A stretch of 64,000 nt of DNA, taken from the NCBI RefSeq assembly GCF_014212125.1, contig NZ_JACJVP010000039.1:62001-126000 (forward strand), in the 5' to 3' direction. The position numbers and the translations under genes are program-made. This document shows positions 48,906-57,105 of the stretch, in pieces (position 1 is the first letter of the stretch; each line of letters opens with the position of its first letter). The notes beneath the pieces are model-generated. The model made no database searches, had not been told where the DNA came from, and was given only the letters and a program-made list of their open reading frames with translations. The DNA is from Cohnella nanjingensis (GTDB lineage: Bacteria > Bacillota > Bacilli > Paenibacillales > Paenibacillaceae).

Positions 48906-50877
48906 GCAGCGCGCGATCGATACGATCCGCACGCTGTCGATCGACGCTATCAACGCCGCCAATTCCGGTCATCCCGGGCTCCCGATGGGGGCGGCTCCCA
49001 TGGCTTACGCCCTATGGGCCGGCCATCTGAAGCACAATTCCGCGCATGCCAAGTGGTTCAATCGCGACCGGTTCGTCCTGTCCGCAGGTCACGGGTCCGC
49101 GTTGCTGTACAGCCTGCTTCATCTGTTCGGCTACGACGTGAAGATCGAGGACCTGAAGCAGTTCCGCAAGCTGAACAGCCGCACGCCCGGGCATCCCGAA
49201 TACGGGCACACGGACGGGGTGGACGCCACCACGGGTCCGCTCGGTCAAGGGATCGCCAATGCGGTAGGGATGGCGATGGCCGAAGCGCATCTCGCCGCGA
49301 AGTTCAACCGCGAGAACTATCCGGTCGTCGATCATCATACGTATGCGCTCGTCGGAGACGGATGCCTGATGGAAGGCATCTCCTACGAGGCCATGTCGAT
49401 GGCGGGCCACATGAAGCTGGGCAAGCTCATCGTGCTGTACGATTCGAATGACATCTCGCTGGACGGGGCGCTTAACCTTAGCTTCGGCGAGCAGGTGCGC
49501 CTGCGCGCGGAATCCGCGAACTGGCACTATCTGCGCGTCGAAGACGGCAACGACCTGGCGGCCATCTCGGCGGCGATCGCGGCCGCCAAGCAGAACGCGG
49601 AGCAGCCGACGCTCATCGAGATCCGCACGATCATCGGCTACGGCAGCAAGGCGGCCGGCACGAACAAGGTGCACGGCAATCCGCTCGGCCTGGAGGAAGC
49701 GAAGGCGACCAAGCAGGTATACGGGTGGGAATACGAGGAAGACTTTACCGTACCGGATGAAGTTCGCGCGCACTTCGAACAGCTGGCCCGGCAAGGTGCC
49801 GCGGCTGAAGAGGCATGGAACGGGCTGCTCGCGTCCTATGCCGATCGGCATCCGGCGCTCGGAGAGGAGCTCGCCCGCGCCATCGCAGGCGACGTGTCGA
49901 TCGATGCGGCCGACATCCTGACGTTCGACGCGGCCAAGTCGATCTCGACCCGCGTCGCGAGCGGCGAGGCGATCAACCATTACTTGAAGCGCGTTCCCTC
50001 GCTCTTCGGAGGCAGCGCGGATCTGTCGCACTCGACGATGACGGATATGAAGGGAGAGCCCGTATTCGCCGTCGAGTCCTATGCCGGCCGCAACGTCTAC
50101 TTCGGCGTCCGCGAGCATGCGATGGGCGCGGCGGGCAACGGCATGGCGCTGCATGGCGGCGTTCACGCGTTCGTCAGCACCTTCTTCGTGTTCAGCGACT
50201 ATCTGCGTCCGTCCATCCGGTTGGCCGCGCTCCAGAAGCTGCCCGTCATCTATGTCTTCACGCACGATTCGATCGCCGTCGGGGAAGACGGGCCGACGCA
50301 TGAGCCCGTCGAGCATCTGGCCGCGCTGCGCACGATCCCGGGGCTGACGGTCATCCGGCCGTCCGACGCCAACGAGACCGCGAGCGCCTGGGCTTATGCG
50401 CTCTCGCAAAAGGAGGGGCCGGTCGCGCTCATCCTGAGCCGGCAGAACCTGCCGGTCTACGAGGAGACGCGCGCGAACCGCAAGCAGGTAGCCAAGGGCG
50501 CCTATGTGCTAACGGAGACCGATGCGCAGCCGGACGTCATCCTGATCGCAACGGGCTCGGAGGTGTCTCTGGCCGTGAGCGCGAAGGCAGAGCTGGAGAA
50601 GGATGACGTCTCCGTGCGCATCGTAGCGATGCCGAGCCGGGAGCTGTTCGATCGCCAGCCCGAAGCTTACAAGCAAAGCGTGCTGCCCGATGCCGCCGCG
50701 AAGCGGGTCGCCATCGAAGCCGGCATCTCCCTCGGCTGGGAACGCTATGTCGGGCCGGGCGGCAAGGTGCTGTCCATCGATACGTTCGGCGCCTCGGGCG
50801 CGGGCGGCGCGGTTATGGAGCACTTCGGCTTCACTGCCGCCAATGTCGTCCGCATCGCCAAGGAATTGTTGAAGTAA
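48883..50877 (+). CDS. tkt: Transketolase
   Basis: The 664-residue thiamine-diphosphate enzyme transfers two-carbon units between sugar phosphates. It has the N-terminal NSGHPGLPMG, the ThDP site GDGCLMEGISYEAMSMAGHMKLGKLIVLYDSN, and the Pyr-domain RFGVREHAMG-type segment (YFGVREHAMGAAGNGMALHGG) with HDSIAVGEDGPTHEP. ATG 48883 is preceded by AAGGAGATC and overlaps the end of zwf by 23 bases. It is the middle gene of the operon. Confidence 0.96.
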   Translation: MPATHTLEQRAIDTIRTLSIDAINAANSGHPGLPMGAAPMAYALWAGHLKHNSAHAKWFNRDRFVLSAGHGSALLYSLLHLFGYDVKIEDLKQFRKLNSRTPGHPEYGHTDGVDATTGPLGQGIANAVGMAMAEAHLAAKFNRENYPVVDHHTYALVGDGCLMEGISYEAMSMAGHMKLGKLIVLYDSNDISLDGALNLSFGEQVRLRAESANWHYLRVEDGNDLAAISAAIAAAKQNAEQPTLIEIRTIIGYGSKAAGTNKVHGNPLGLEEAKATKQVYGWEYEEDFTVPDEVRAHFEQLARQGAAAEEAWNGLLASYADRHPALGEELARAIAGDVSIDAADILTFDAAKSISTRVASGEAINHYLKRVPSLFGGSADLSHSTMTDMKGEPVFAVESYAGRNVYFGVREHAMGAAGNGMALHGGVHAFVSTFFVFSDYLRPSIRLAALQKLPVIYVFTHDSIAVGEDGPTHEPVEHLAALRTIPGLTVIRPSDANETASAWAYALSQKEGPVALILSRQNLPVYEETRANRKQVAKGAYVLTETDAQPDVILIATGSEVSLAVSAKAELEKDDVSVRIVAMPSRELFDRQPEAYKQSVLPDAAAKRVAIEAGISLGWERYVGPGGKVLSIDTFGASGAGGAVMEHFGFTAANVVRIAKELLK

Positions 50878-50912
50878 CCCACAATCGACCCTACCTATAG
50901 GAGGTTATGAAC

Positions 50913-51578
50913 ATGAAATTCTTTATCGATACCGCCAACCTGGCCGACATCCAAAAAGCGTACCAAGTCGGCGTCCTGTCCGGCGTGACGACGAATCCTT
51001 CCCTCGTAGCCAAAGAAGGCGTCAAATTCGAGGACCGCATCGAAGAGATCCTGAAGGAAGTGCCCGACGTCGAGTCGGTATCCGCCGAAGTGACGCCCGA
51101 CGCGGTCACGGCGCAGGAGATGATCGCGCAGGCCGATGAGCTGATCAAGATCAACAACAACGACAAAAAGATAACGATCAAGCTTCCCATGACGCTCGCT
51201 GGCTTGGAGGCATGCCGCTATCTGACCAAGAAAGGCGTCAAGACGAACGTCACCCTCGTCTTCACGGTCAACCAAGCGCTCCTCGCCGCCCGAGCCGGCG
51301 CAACCTACGTATCCCCGTTCCTCGGCCGCCTGGACGATATCTCGGAGGACGGCGTCCTGCTGGTGGCGAAGATCGCGGAGCTGTTCCGCGTGCACAGCCT
51401 GGAGACGCAGATCATCGCCGCTTCGGTCCGCCATCCGGATCATGTGACCCGCGTCGCGATGGCCGGCGCGCATATCGCCACCGTTCCGTTCGCCGTCATC
51501 GAGCAGCTCGCCAAGCATCCGCTCACGGAGCAGGGGCTGGAAAAGTTCGCCGCCGATTGGAAAAAGACCGTATCCTAA
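50913..51578 (+). CDS. tal: Transaldolase, short TalC/Fsa-type
   Basis: The 221-residue protein matches the small transaldolase/fructose-6-phosphate aldolase subfamily: MKFFIDTANLADIQKAY at the start, GVTTNPSLVAKEG, the Schiff-base Lys in ITIKLPMT, TNVTLVFTVNQALLAARAGATYVSPFLGRLDD, and QIIAASVRHPDHV. With transketolase it interconverts pentose, tetrose and hexose phosphates. ATG 50913 is preferred because AGGAGG is only two bases before ATG 50907. Transaldolase rather than aldolase activity is inferred from the tkt partner. Confidence 0.92.
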   Translation: MKFFIDTANLADIQKAYQVGVLSGVTTNPSLVAKEGVKFEDRIEEILKEVPDVESVSAEVTPDAVTAQEMIAQADELIKINNNDKKITIKLPMTLAGLEACRYLTKKGVKTNVTLVFTVNQALLAARAGATYVSPFLGRLDDISEDGVLLVAKIAELFRVHSLETQIIAASVRHPDHVTRVAMAGAHIATVPFAVIEQLAKHPLTEQGLEKFAADWKKTVS

Positions 51579-51627
51579 AAGGGTACTTCCGGATGCTTCG
51601 GCAGCTATGCGTCGCGGACACCAACCC

Positions 51628-51661
51628 AAACCGCCTGCTTCCTACGGGAACAGGCGGTTTT
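51628..51661 (+). terminator. Rho-independent terminator of the zwf-tkt-tal operon
   Basis: AAACCGCCTG pairs with CAGGCGGTTT around a paired TTCC/GGGAA inner part, followed by a short T-rich tail. It lies 50 bp after the transaldolase stop codon. Confidence 0.75.
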
Positions 51662-51707
51662 CGTCTTTCTTGCCGGTTTCAAAATCGAATGAAATGGATC
51701 CGACCGG

Positions 51708-51899
51708 TTGATAGCGGAGCCCTCTTTGTATAAACCGCTTGCTTTCATCGGAGGTATAGTCAGTGCAGCGTCGTTTATTATACTTGCTTATGCCATCGGT
51801 GATTTCAACAAGGAGATCGGAAAAGTCATTGTCATGGATATCATTGCTCTCGGTTGTCTGCTGCCGGCGATCGTTTTGCGTCTGTACTCGAACCGCTAA
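51708..51899 (+). CDS. Possible small membrane protein
   Basis: The frame encodes up to 63 residues with two clear hydrophobic helices (LAFIGGIVSAASFIILAYAIG and VIVMDIIALGCLLPAIVLRL) separated by a charged turn. Its amino-acid composition looks real, but the TTG start has no good ribosome binding site, and it sits alone after a terminator. The following 210 bp to the next hairpin show no ORF. Confidence 0.35.
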   Translation: MIAEPSLYKPLAFIGGIVSAASFIILAYAIGDFNKEIGKVIVMDIIALGCLLPAIVLRLYSNR

Positions 51900-52070
51900 T
51901 GCCAATCGAGCGAAGTCGAAGCGGGAAAGATCCGTTCGGCAAAGTCAAGCGACCGCAGAAAAGTAAATCGAACGGGATCATGCTTCAAGCAAGCCGTCGA
52001 GAAAGAAATGGACGAGATGGACGATGAGCAAATGACATTCAATTGATCAACCGATTGTTGTTCCGAATAG

Positions 52071-52099
52071 AAGCGACCATCGAATGGCGATGGTCGCTT
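52071..52099 (-). terminator. Hairpin after the GH127 gene
   Basis: AAGCGACCATCG (52071-52082) and CGATGGTCGCTT (52088-52099) form a perfect 12-bp stem with loop AATGG, 12 bp after the GH127 stop codon. The T-run is poor. Confidence 0.6.
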
Positions 52100-52110
52100 C
52101 GGCTTTAACG

Positions 52111-54093
52111 TTAGGACTGCTCGCGAATCCAGACGAGCATCTCGCCGGGCTCCCGATTGCCCCAGAGCGAATAGGGTACGGCAAGGAGCCGTTGGGGCGC
52201 CGGTTCGGGCGGCTCGGTGCGGTAGAGGGCTGCTGCTTCGGATGGCGCCTCCGAGTAAGCGAGCCGCACGCCTTCCGTCTCCAGCAGGACGACGCCGGCC
52301 AGCCGGCCTTCGCCTGCGACCGGACGCAGCTCCGCTTCGGCGCGCAGCGCAAGCGAAACCAGCGGGGCGCCGTTATCCGTCTCCTCGAGACAATAGACGA
52401 GCGGACCGCGCTGTAGGGCGACACGGCCGGCATTCGCCCGCACGTTGGGGTGCGCATAGATCCGCCGCGGCTGCATGTCCAGCGCCAACGTCAGCACATC
52501 GCCCGCGCGCCAGTCCCGGCTCACGTAGGCGTAGCCGTCCCGGATCTCGGGCGCTAACGGCACGCCGTTCAACGCAAAGGAGGTCCGCTTGGACCAGGAC
52601 GGAACTCGCACCGCCAGCGCGAATGCGCCGCTGCCCGACGCTTCGGTCAGGGTGAGGGAGACGGCGCCTTCCCAAGGGAGATCGCTTGCCGTTCGCAGCG
52701 CGACCTGCCTGCCGGCCAGGGTCAGCTTGGCTTCGCCGCTGACGAACAAGTGCGTATAAAGGGTTTGCTCGTCCGCTGCGAACACGTATTGACCGAGCGA
52801 GGAGAGGAGCCGCGCGACGTTCGGCGGACAGCAGGCGCAGCCGTACCATTTCTGGCGCACGGCCTTCACATGATGCTTGCCGGGATTGCCGGCGCTGGCC
52901 GCCGGCCACACCTCCATCGGATTCACGTAGAAGTAGTGCTTGCCGTCGGCAGCCATGCCCGCCGTGACCGTATTGTACAGCGCCCGCTCCAGGATATCTC
53001 CGTACTCTCCCTTGGGCTCGGCTTGCAGCATGCGCCGGGCGAAAAAGATCAGGCCGATCGAAGCGCAGGTCTCCGAATAATTCGTGTCGTTCGGCAAGTC
53101 GTAATCGAAGGTGAACGCCTCGCCGTGATGCGTCGATCCGATGCTGCCGTTGATGTACAATTGCTTGTCCGCGACGTTGCGCCACAGTCGCTTGCACGCG
53201 GCCAATAACGAAGCGTCCCCCTTGTGCAGGGCCAGGTCGGCCATGGCCGTATACATATAAACTGCCCGCACGGCGTGACCCGTCGCGACCTCCTGCTCGC
53301 GCACCGGCTTGTGGGCCTGGAGGTAATCCAGCGCGGGAGGTCTGGTCTGAACGACGCCCGGCGTCCAATGCGTGGTCCGGCCGCGCGCCTCCCATTCCTG
53401 ATGGAAGAAATGAGGCTCCCGGCCGCGCTCGTCGATGAAGAAAGCGGCCAGCTTCAAATACTTGTGTTCGCCGGTAGCTTCATACAGCTTGACTAGCGCC
53501 AGCTCGATCTCTTGGTGGCCGTCATAGCCCCGGATCCGGTCGGGCCCGTCGCCGAAGACGGAATCGATATGATCGGCCAGCCGGCAAGCGACGTCCAGCA
53601 GATTCTTTTTGCCGGTCCCGTCGTAGTAGGCGACGGCGGCTTCGATCAGATGGCCCGCCGTATACAGCTCGTGGCAGTCCGTCAGATTCGTCCAGCGCCT
53701 GCCCGGTTCGGCAACGGTGAAGTAGGTGTTGAGATAGCCGTCCGGCTGTTGGGCGGAAGCGATGAGCGCGATCGCTTCGTCGGCGATGCGTTCCAGATCG
53801 GCGTCGGGCGCGGCGCTTAACGAGAAGCCGACCGCTTCGAGCCATTTGTACAAATCCGTGTCTTGGAACACAAAGCCCTCGAACGCGCCGGGTTCCGCTC
53901 CCGCCGCGATGCGAAAGTTGCGAATGGCATGACTTGGCTCCGCATCGGGAATCCGATCGTTCAGCGCTTCCCATTGATACGGGATAACGGTATGGCGAAC
54001 CAGGTTGAGATAAGGGGTCCAGTATCGATCTTCGATCGAGACAGACCCGAGGTCCAGGGGACGGGGATAAGCCGCCGTTTGGTTGTCAGACAT
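52111..54093 (-). CDS. Glycoside hydrolase family 127 protein (beta-L-arabinofuranosidase type)
   Basis: The 660-residue cytosolic enzyme is a DUF1680/GH127 protein: LYKWLEAVGFSLSA, DGYLNTYFTVAEPG, DCHELYTAGHLIEAAVAYY, and the zinc/cysteine active site KWYGCACCPPNVARLL (about residues 410-425), where one Cys is the nucleophile. The family cleaves terminal beta-L-arabinofuranose, for example from hydroxyproline-linked plant glycans. ATG 54093 follows TGGAGCG; upstream ATGs lie in the promoter area. It is divergent from an AraC regulator. Confidence 0.93.
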   Translation of the reverse strand: MSDNQTAAYPRPLDLGSVSIEDRYWTPYLNLVRHTVIPYQWEALNDRIPDAEPSHAIRNFRIAAGAEPGAFEGFVFQDTDLYKWLEAVGFSLSAAPDADLERIADEAIALIASAQQPDGYLNTYFTVAEPGRRWTNLTDCHELYTAGHLIEAAVAYYDGTGKKNLLDVACRLADHIDSVFGDGPDRIRGYDGHQEIELALVKLYEATGEHKYLKLAAFFIDERGREPHFFHQEWEARGRTTHWTPGVVQTRPPALDYLQAHKPVREQEVATGHAVRAVYMYTAMADLALHKGDASLLAACKRLWRNVADKQLYINGSIGSTHHGEAFTFDYDLPNDTNYSETCASIGLIFFARRMLQAEPKGEYGDILERALYNTVTAGMAADGKHYFYVNPMEVWPAASAGNPGKHHVKAVRQKWYGCACCPPNVARLLSSLGQYVFAADEQTLYTHLFVSGEAKLTLAGRQVALRTASDLPWEGAVSLTLTEASGSGAFALAVRVPSWSKRTSFALNGVPLAPEIRDGYAYVSRDWRAGDVLTLALDMQPRRIYAHPNVRANAGRVALQRGPLVYCLEETDNGAPLVSLALRAEAELRPVAGEGRLAGVVLLETEGVRLAYSEAPSEAAALYRTEPPEPAPQRLLAVPYSLWGNREPGEMLVWIREQS

Positions 54094-54217
54094 TCCGGTC
54101 ACGCTCCATTCGGGACGAAGTCGGCGGCGGAGCAGACAGATCTCCGCGCCGGCGGGCGAGCGGCCGCGCATCTCTATGATAGGATAAGATCACCCTCCTT
54201 GTCGGTAGGAGATGATG

Positions 54218-54223
54218 TATAAT
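54218..54223 (+). promoter_or_regulatory. -10 box of the AraC gene, deciding its start codon
   Basis: A perfect TATAAT lies six bases after the first in-frame ATG (54212). Transcription would begin near 54230, so that ATG and the one at 54242 are unlikely starts. The -35 box is weak (TTGTCG at 54199 is too near), as expected for an activator-dependent promoter. Confidence 0.5.
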
Positions 54224-54280
54224 AGGTGTCAAAAACTGACCATGCTATCCATCTTGCGGATAAAGGAGGAGAAGGACGCT

Positions 54281-55093
54281 TTGCTGCCCCTGTATTTGCA
54301 TCAGCCGTATCGTCTTCAAATGGGAGGCCACTTTCTGTCGGACGAGACGTGGTCGCATATGGACCGTACGATCACGGACTATGAGCTCATCATCGGCGTG
54401 GCCGGGGTCGTCTTTCTGGAAGCGGACGGACGGATGTACGAGGTGCAAGCGGGCGACATTCTCCTGCTGATGCCGGGGGAGCGGCATCGGGGCTACCGAT
54501 TGTCGTCGCCGGGCGTATCGTTCTACTGGTTCCACTTTCTGATCCCGGACCCGCCCACGGGCGATCCGGCGGGGCGAATCCCCCGGTACGCGCGCTGTCC
54601 GAATCCGAGCCGGGCGCATATTCTCGCCCGTCAGCTGCTCCACGCCGCGAACGGGGGATATCGCATTCCCGAAGCCGGCGATTACTTTCTGACCTGTCTG
54701 CTCATCGAGCTTGCCGATCAGCTGCAGGAATCGGGCGGACGGCCCGCGCTTCCTTCGCAGCTTCACGAGCTGCTCGCCTGGATCCGGCTTCATGCGTTGG
54801 AGCGGCAGATCTCGGTGGAGCGGATTGCCCGCCACATGGGCTACAACAAGGATTATTTGTCCCGGATGTTCAAACGCCGGTTCGGATCCGGTCTGCTGGA
54901 CTATATCCACAGCCTCAAGCTGGAGGCGGCGAAGGAGATGCTGGCCGGCGGCAACCTTGGCATCAAGGAGATCGCCGACAGAGTCGGCTTCGGCGACGAC
55001 AAGCAGTTCGCCAAATGGTTCAAGAGGCTGGCCGGCGTGACGCCTACCGCCTATCGTCAAGCATTCGGGCATACGCGTCTGAACAACACTTGA
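54281..55093 (+). CDS. AraC family transcriptional regulator
   Basis: The 270-residue regulator has a cupin sensor domain (YRLQMGGHFLSDETWSHMDRTITDYELIIGVAGVVFLEADGRMYEVQAGDILLLMPGERHRGY in its first 80 residues) and a C-terminal AraC domain (ISVERIARHMGYNKDYLSRMFKRRFGSGLLDYI and IKEIADRVGFGDDKQFAKWFKRLAGVTPTAYR). TTG 54281 is chosen because AAGGAGGA is nine bases upstream and the -10 box overlaps earlier ATGs. It is divergent from the GH127 gene and probably activates it in response to an arabinose-containing ligand. Confidence 0.9.
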   Translation: MLPLYLHQPYRLQMGGHFLSDETWSHMDRTITDYELIIGVAGVVFLEADGRMYEVQAGDILLLMPGERHRGYRLSSPGVSFYWFHFLIPDPPTGDPAGRIPRYARCPNPSRAHILARQLLHAANGGYRIPEAGDYFLTCLLIELADQLQESGGRPALPSQLHELLAWIRLHALERQISVERIARHMGYNKDYLSRMFKRRFGSGLLDYIHSLKLEAAKEMLAGGNLGIKEIADRVGFGDDKQFAKWFKRLAGVTPTAYRQAFGHTRLNNT

Positions 55094-55133
55094 AGGAAAG
55101 TCCGGTCCGATGGCGAGGCGGGATTGCGAGTCC

Positions 55134-56714
55134 TTACCCGGTCTCCTCCGCTAAGCTTGATCCCGTTGCCGACGCAGGATTGGCGGGAGCAGACGGCGTC
55201 TCTCCGATCGGGCGCACGTGCCGGAGCCGCGTCGCGACGAGGAAGATGATGCTCAGCATGACCGCGCCGCAGACTGCCGCAACGGCATGCATCCCGACGG
55301 TAAAAGCTTCGCGGGCGCCGCTCAGCAATGCCGTGCCGAGCTGGTCGGGCAGGCCTTCCGCTACGGCTATGGCACCGGGCAAGCTATCGCGGGAAGCATG
55401 CGCCGCGGCGGTCGGCAAGCCGGAAGGGATGGCGTTCGCGACTTGGCCGCGGTAGATAACCGTTCCTACGCTGCCCAAGACCGCAATGCCCAGCGCGAAG
55501 GCGAATTCGCCGCTGGTCTGCAGCATGGAGGCTGCGGATCCCGCTTTCTCGGGCGGGGCCGCGCCGATGACCAGGACGTTGGACAAGCTTGGCAGCGGCG
55601 CAGCGCCTAGGTTGAAGAGAATATACCCGATCACGAGAATCGCGAGTCCGGAAGCGACCCCTGCCTGGGCCAGCAGCAGACAGCCAGCCGCCGAGACCAA
55701 GAGTCCTGCCCCGATCAATCGTGCCGGACGGATCCGCCTCGCGATGAGCGGCGAGAAGAACATCCCGACCATCGAGCCTATCACGCCGGGGATCATATAC
55801 AATCCCGACTCCAACGGAGACATCCCTCGGACGAATTGAAGGTACTGCGCGACGAAGAGCATCGTAGCGCCGGTTAGCGTCGTCCCGAACATGCCCCCCA
55901 GCGCGGCGCTAAAGCCGGGAATCGATAGCATGCGCAGGTCTAGCAGAGGGCTTGTCAGCCTGCGCTGCCGCGATACGAATAGGGCGCCCAGGGCGAGGCC
56001 CGCCGCTATGCACAGCAAGGGCGCGATCTCCAAACCTTGCTTGGCGATCTGTTTGAGGCCGTAGATGAGGGGCAGGATCGCGCCCAATGATAACAGGACG
56101 CTGGCCGGGTCCAGACGTCCGGATTCGGCATGACGGAACTCGGGCAGCAGCAGCGGCCCGGCGATTAACAGCATCAACATGACCGGCACGCCCAGCAGGA
56201 ATATCGATCCCCACCAGAAATGCGCCAACAGGATGCCTCCGACTACCGGTCCGAGCACCATGCCGCCCATGGAACACACGAGCCAGATGCCGATCGCGAG
56301 GGAACGCTGCTTGGGCTCGCGGAACATATTGCCGATCAACGCCAGCGAAGAGGGCGAAAGCGTCGCTCCCGCGATCCCGAGGACGGCGCGCGCCGCGATC
56401 AGCATCTCGGGGCTGCGGGAAAATGCGGCCGCTATCGAAGCCGCGACGAAAGCCGCCCCTCCGATCAACAGCAGCTTGCGGCGGCCGATCCGGTCTCCCA
56501 GCGTACCCATGGTGATCAAGAAGCCGGAGAGCATGAACCCGTAGATGTCGATCATCCACAACTGCTCCGCGCTGTCGGCGCCGAGGTCCGCGCCGATATG
56601 CGGCAGCGCCAGGATCATGACGGAGAGGTCGATGGAGACGAGTAGCGCGGGCAGGGCCAGCACCGCAAGTCCGATCCATTCTCGCAGGCCGGCCAGCATC
56701 GTGTCCCTGTTCAT
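55134..56714 (-). CDS. MFS drug efflux transporter (DHA2, QacA/SmvA-like)
   Basis: The 526-residue transporter has about 14 helices. Typical DHA2 signatures are LVSIDLSVMILALPHIGADLGADSAEQLWMIDIYGF at its start, motif A GDRIGRRKLLLIGG, and RAVLGIAGATLSPSSLALIG (motif C-like antiporter region). The N-terminal membrane aspartate and the VDIYGF segment are close to QacA/SmvA exporters of cationic antiseptics. ATG 56714 follows GGAGGACGCC. It is divergent from the TetX-like gene across 390 bp that contain tandem operators, suggesting joint control. Confidence 0.92.
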   Translation of the reverse strand: MNRDTMLAGLREWIGLAVLALPALLVSIDLSVMILALPHIGADLGADSAEQLWMIDIYGFMLSGFLITMGTLGDRIGRRKLLLIGGAAFVAASIAAAFSRSPEMLIAARAVLGIAGATLSPSSLALIGNMFREPKQRSLAIGIWLVCSMGGMVLGPVVGGILLAHFWWGSIFLLGVPVMLMLLIAGPLLLPEFRHAESGRLDPASVLLSLGAILPLIYGLKQIAKQGLEIAPLLCIAAGLALGALFVSRQRRLTSPLLDLRMLSIPGFSAALGGMFGTTLTGATMLFVAQYLQFVRGMSPLESGLYMIPGVIGSMVGMFFSPLIARRIRPARLIGAGLLVSAAGCLLLAQAGVASGLAILVIGYILFNLGAAPLPSLSNVLVIGAAPPEKAGSAASMLQTSGEFAFALGIAVLGSVGTVIYRGQVANAIPSGLPTAAAHASRDSLPGAIAVAEGLPDQLGTALLSGAREAFTVGMHAVAAVCGAVMLSIIFLVATRLRHVRPIGETPSAPANPASATGSSLAEETG

Positions 56715-57020
56715 GGCGTCCTCCATTCGGGCCATCCGGAAGATTTCCCTTCAAGCTTAAAAGTCGAGCGTCTTGCGAAGCGTTCGTGCATGATGGTCCT
56801 TCCTCCCTAAGTTCATTATTCGGAAGCCGGCCGTTTGGTCCCGATGGCTTCCTTTATCGCGCGACATTTTTTACCGGTATCCTCACTGTAAACCATGACG
56901 TCGCGTAAGCCTCAAGCCCCTCGCCACGATTGTTTGGCAGTTTGTTGGCAGTCCATTTTCAGCTCGTCCCGAGACTTGGCAACGGGATTCCTTATCAACG
57001 GGTATTGCGGTTTTTGCATT
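56715..57020. other. Upstream region between efflux and monooxygenase genes
   Basis: No coding frame is supported; the single 63-codon frame on the minus strand (56883-57074) runs across the operators and has no ribosome binding site. The stretch should contain the efflux gene promoter near 56760-56830. Confidence 0.4.
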
Positions 57021-57051
57021 ACGAACAGTGTTCTTTACGAACAGTGTTCGT
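57021..57051. promoter_or_regulatory. Tandem TetR-type operators before the monooxygenase gene
   Basis: ACGAACAGTGTTC occurs at 57021-57033 and again at 57037-57049, 16 bp apart, the second extended to ACGAACAGTGTTCGT, a near-perfect dyad. They lie just before a probable -10 box (GATATA near 57055) of the TetX-like gene. The TetR gene downstream is the likely reader. Confidence 0.7.
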
Positions 57052-57105
57052 TGTGATATAAATAAGTCATGCAATCATCCTAATTGATAATGCGAGGTGC
57101 GGATC

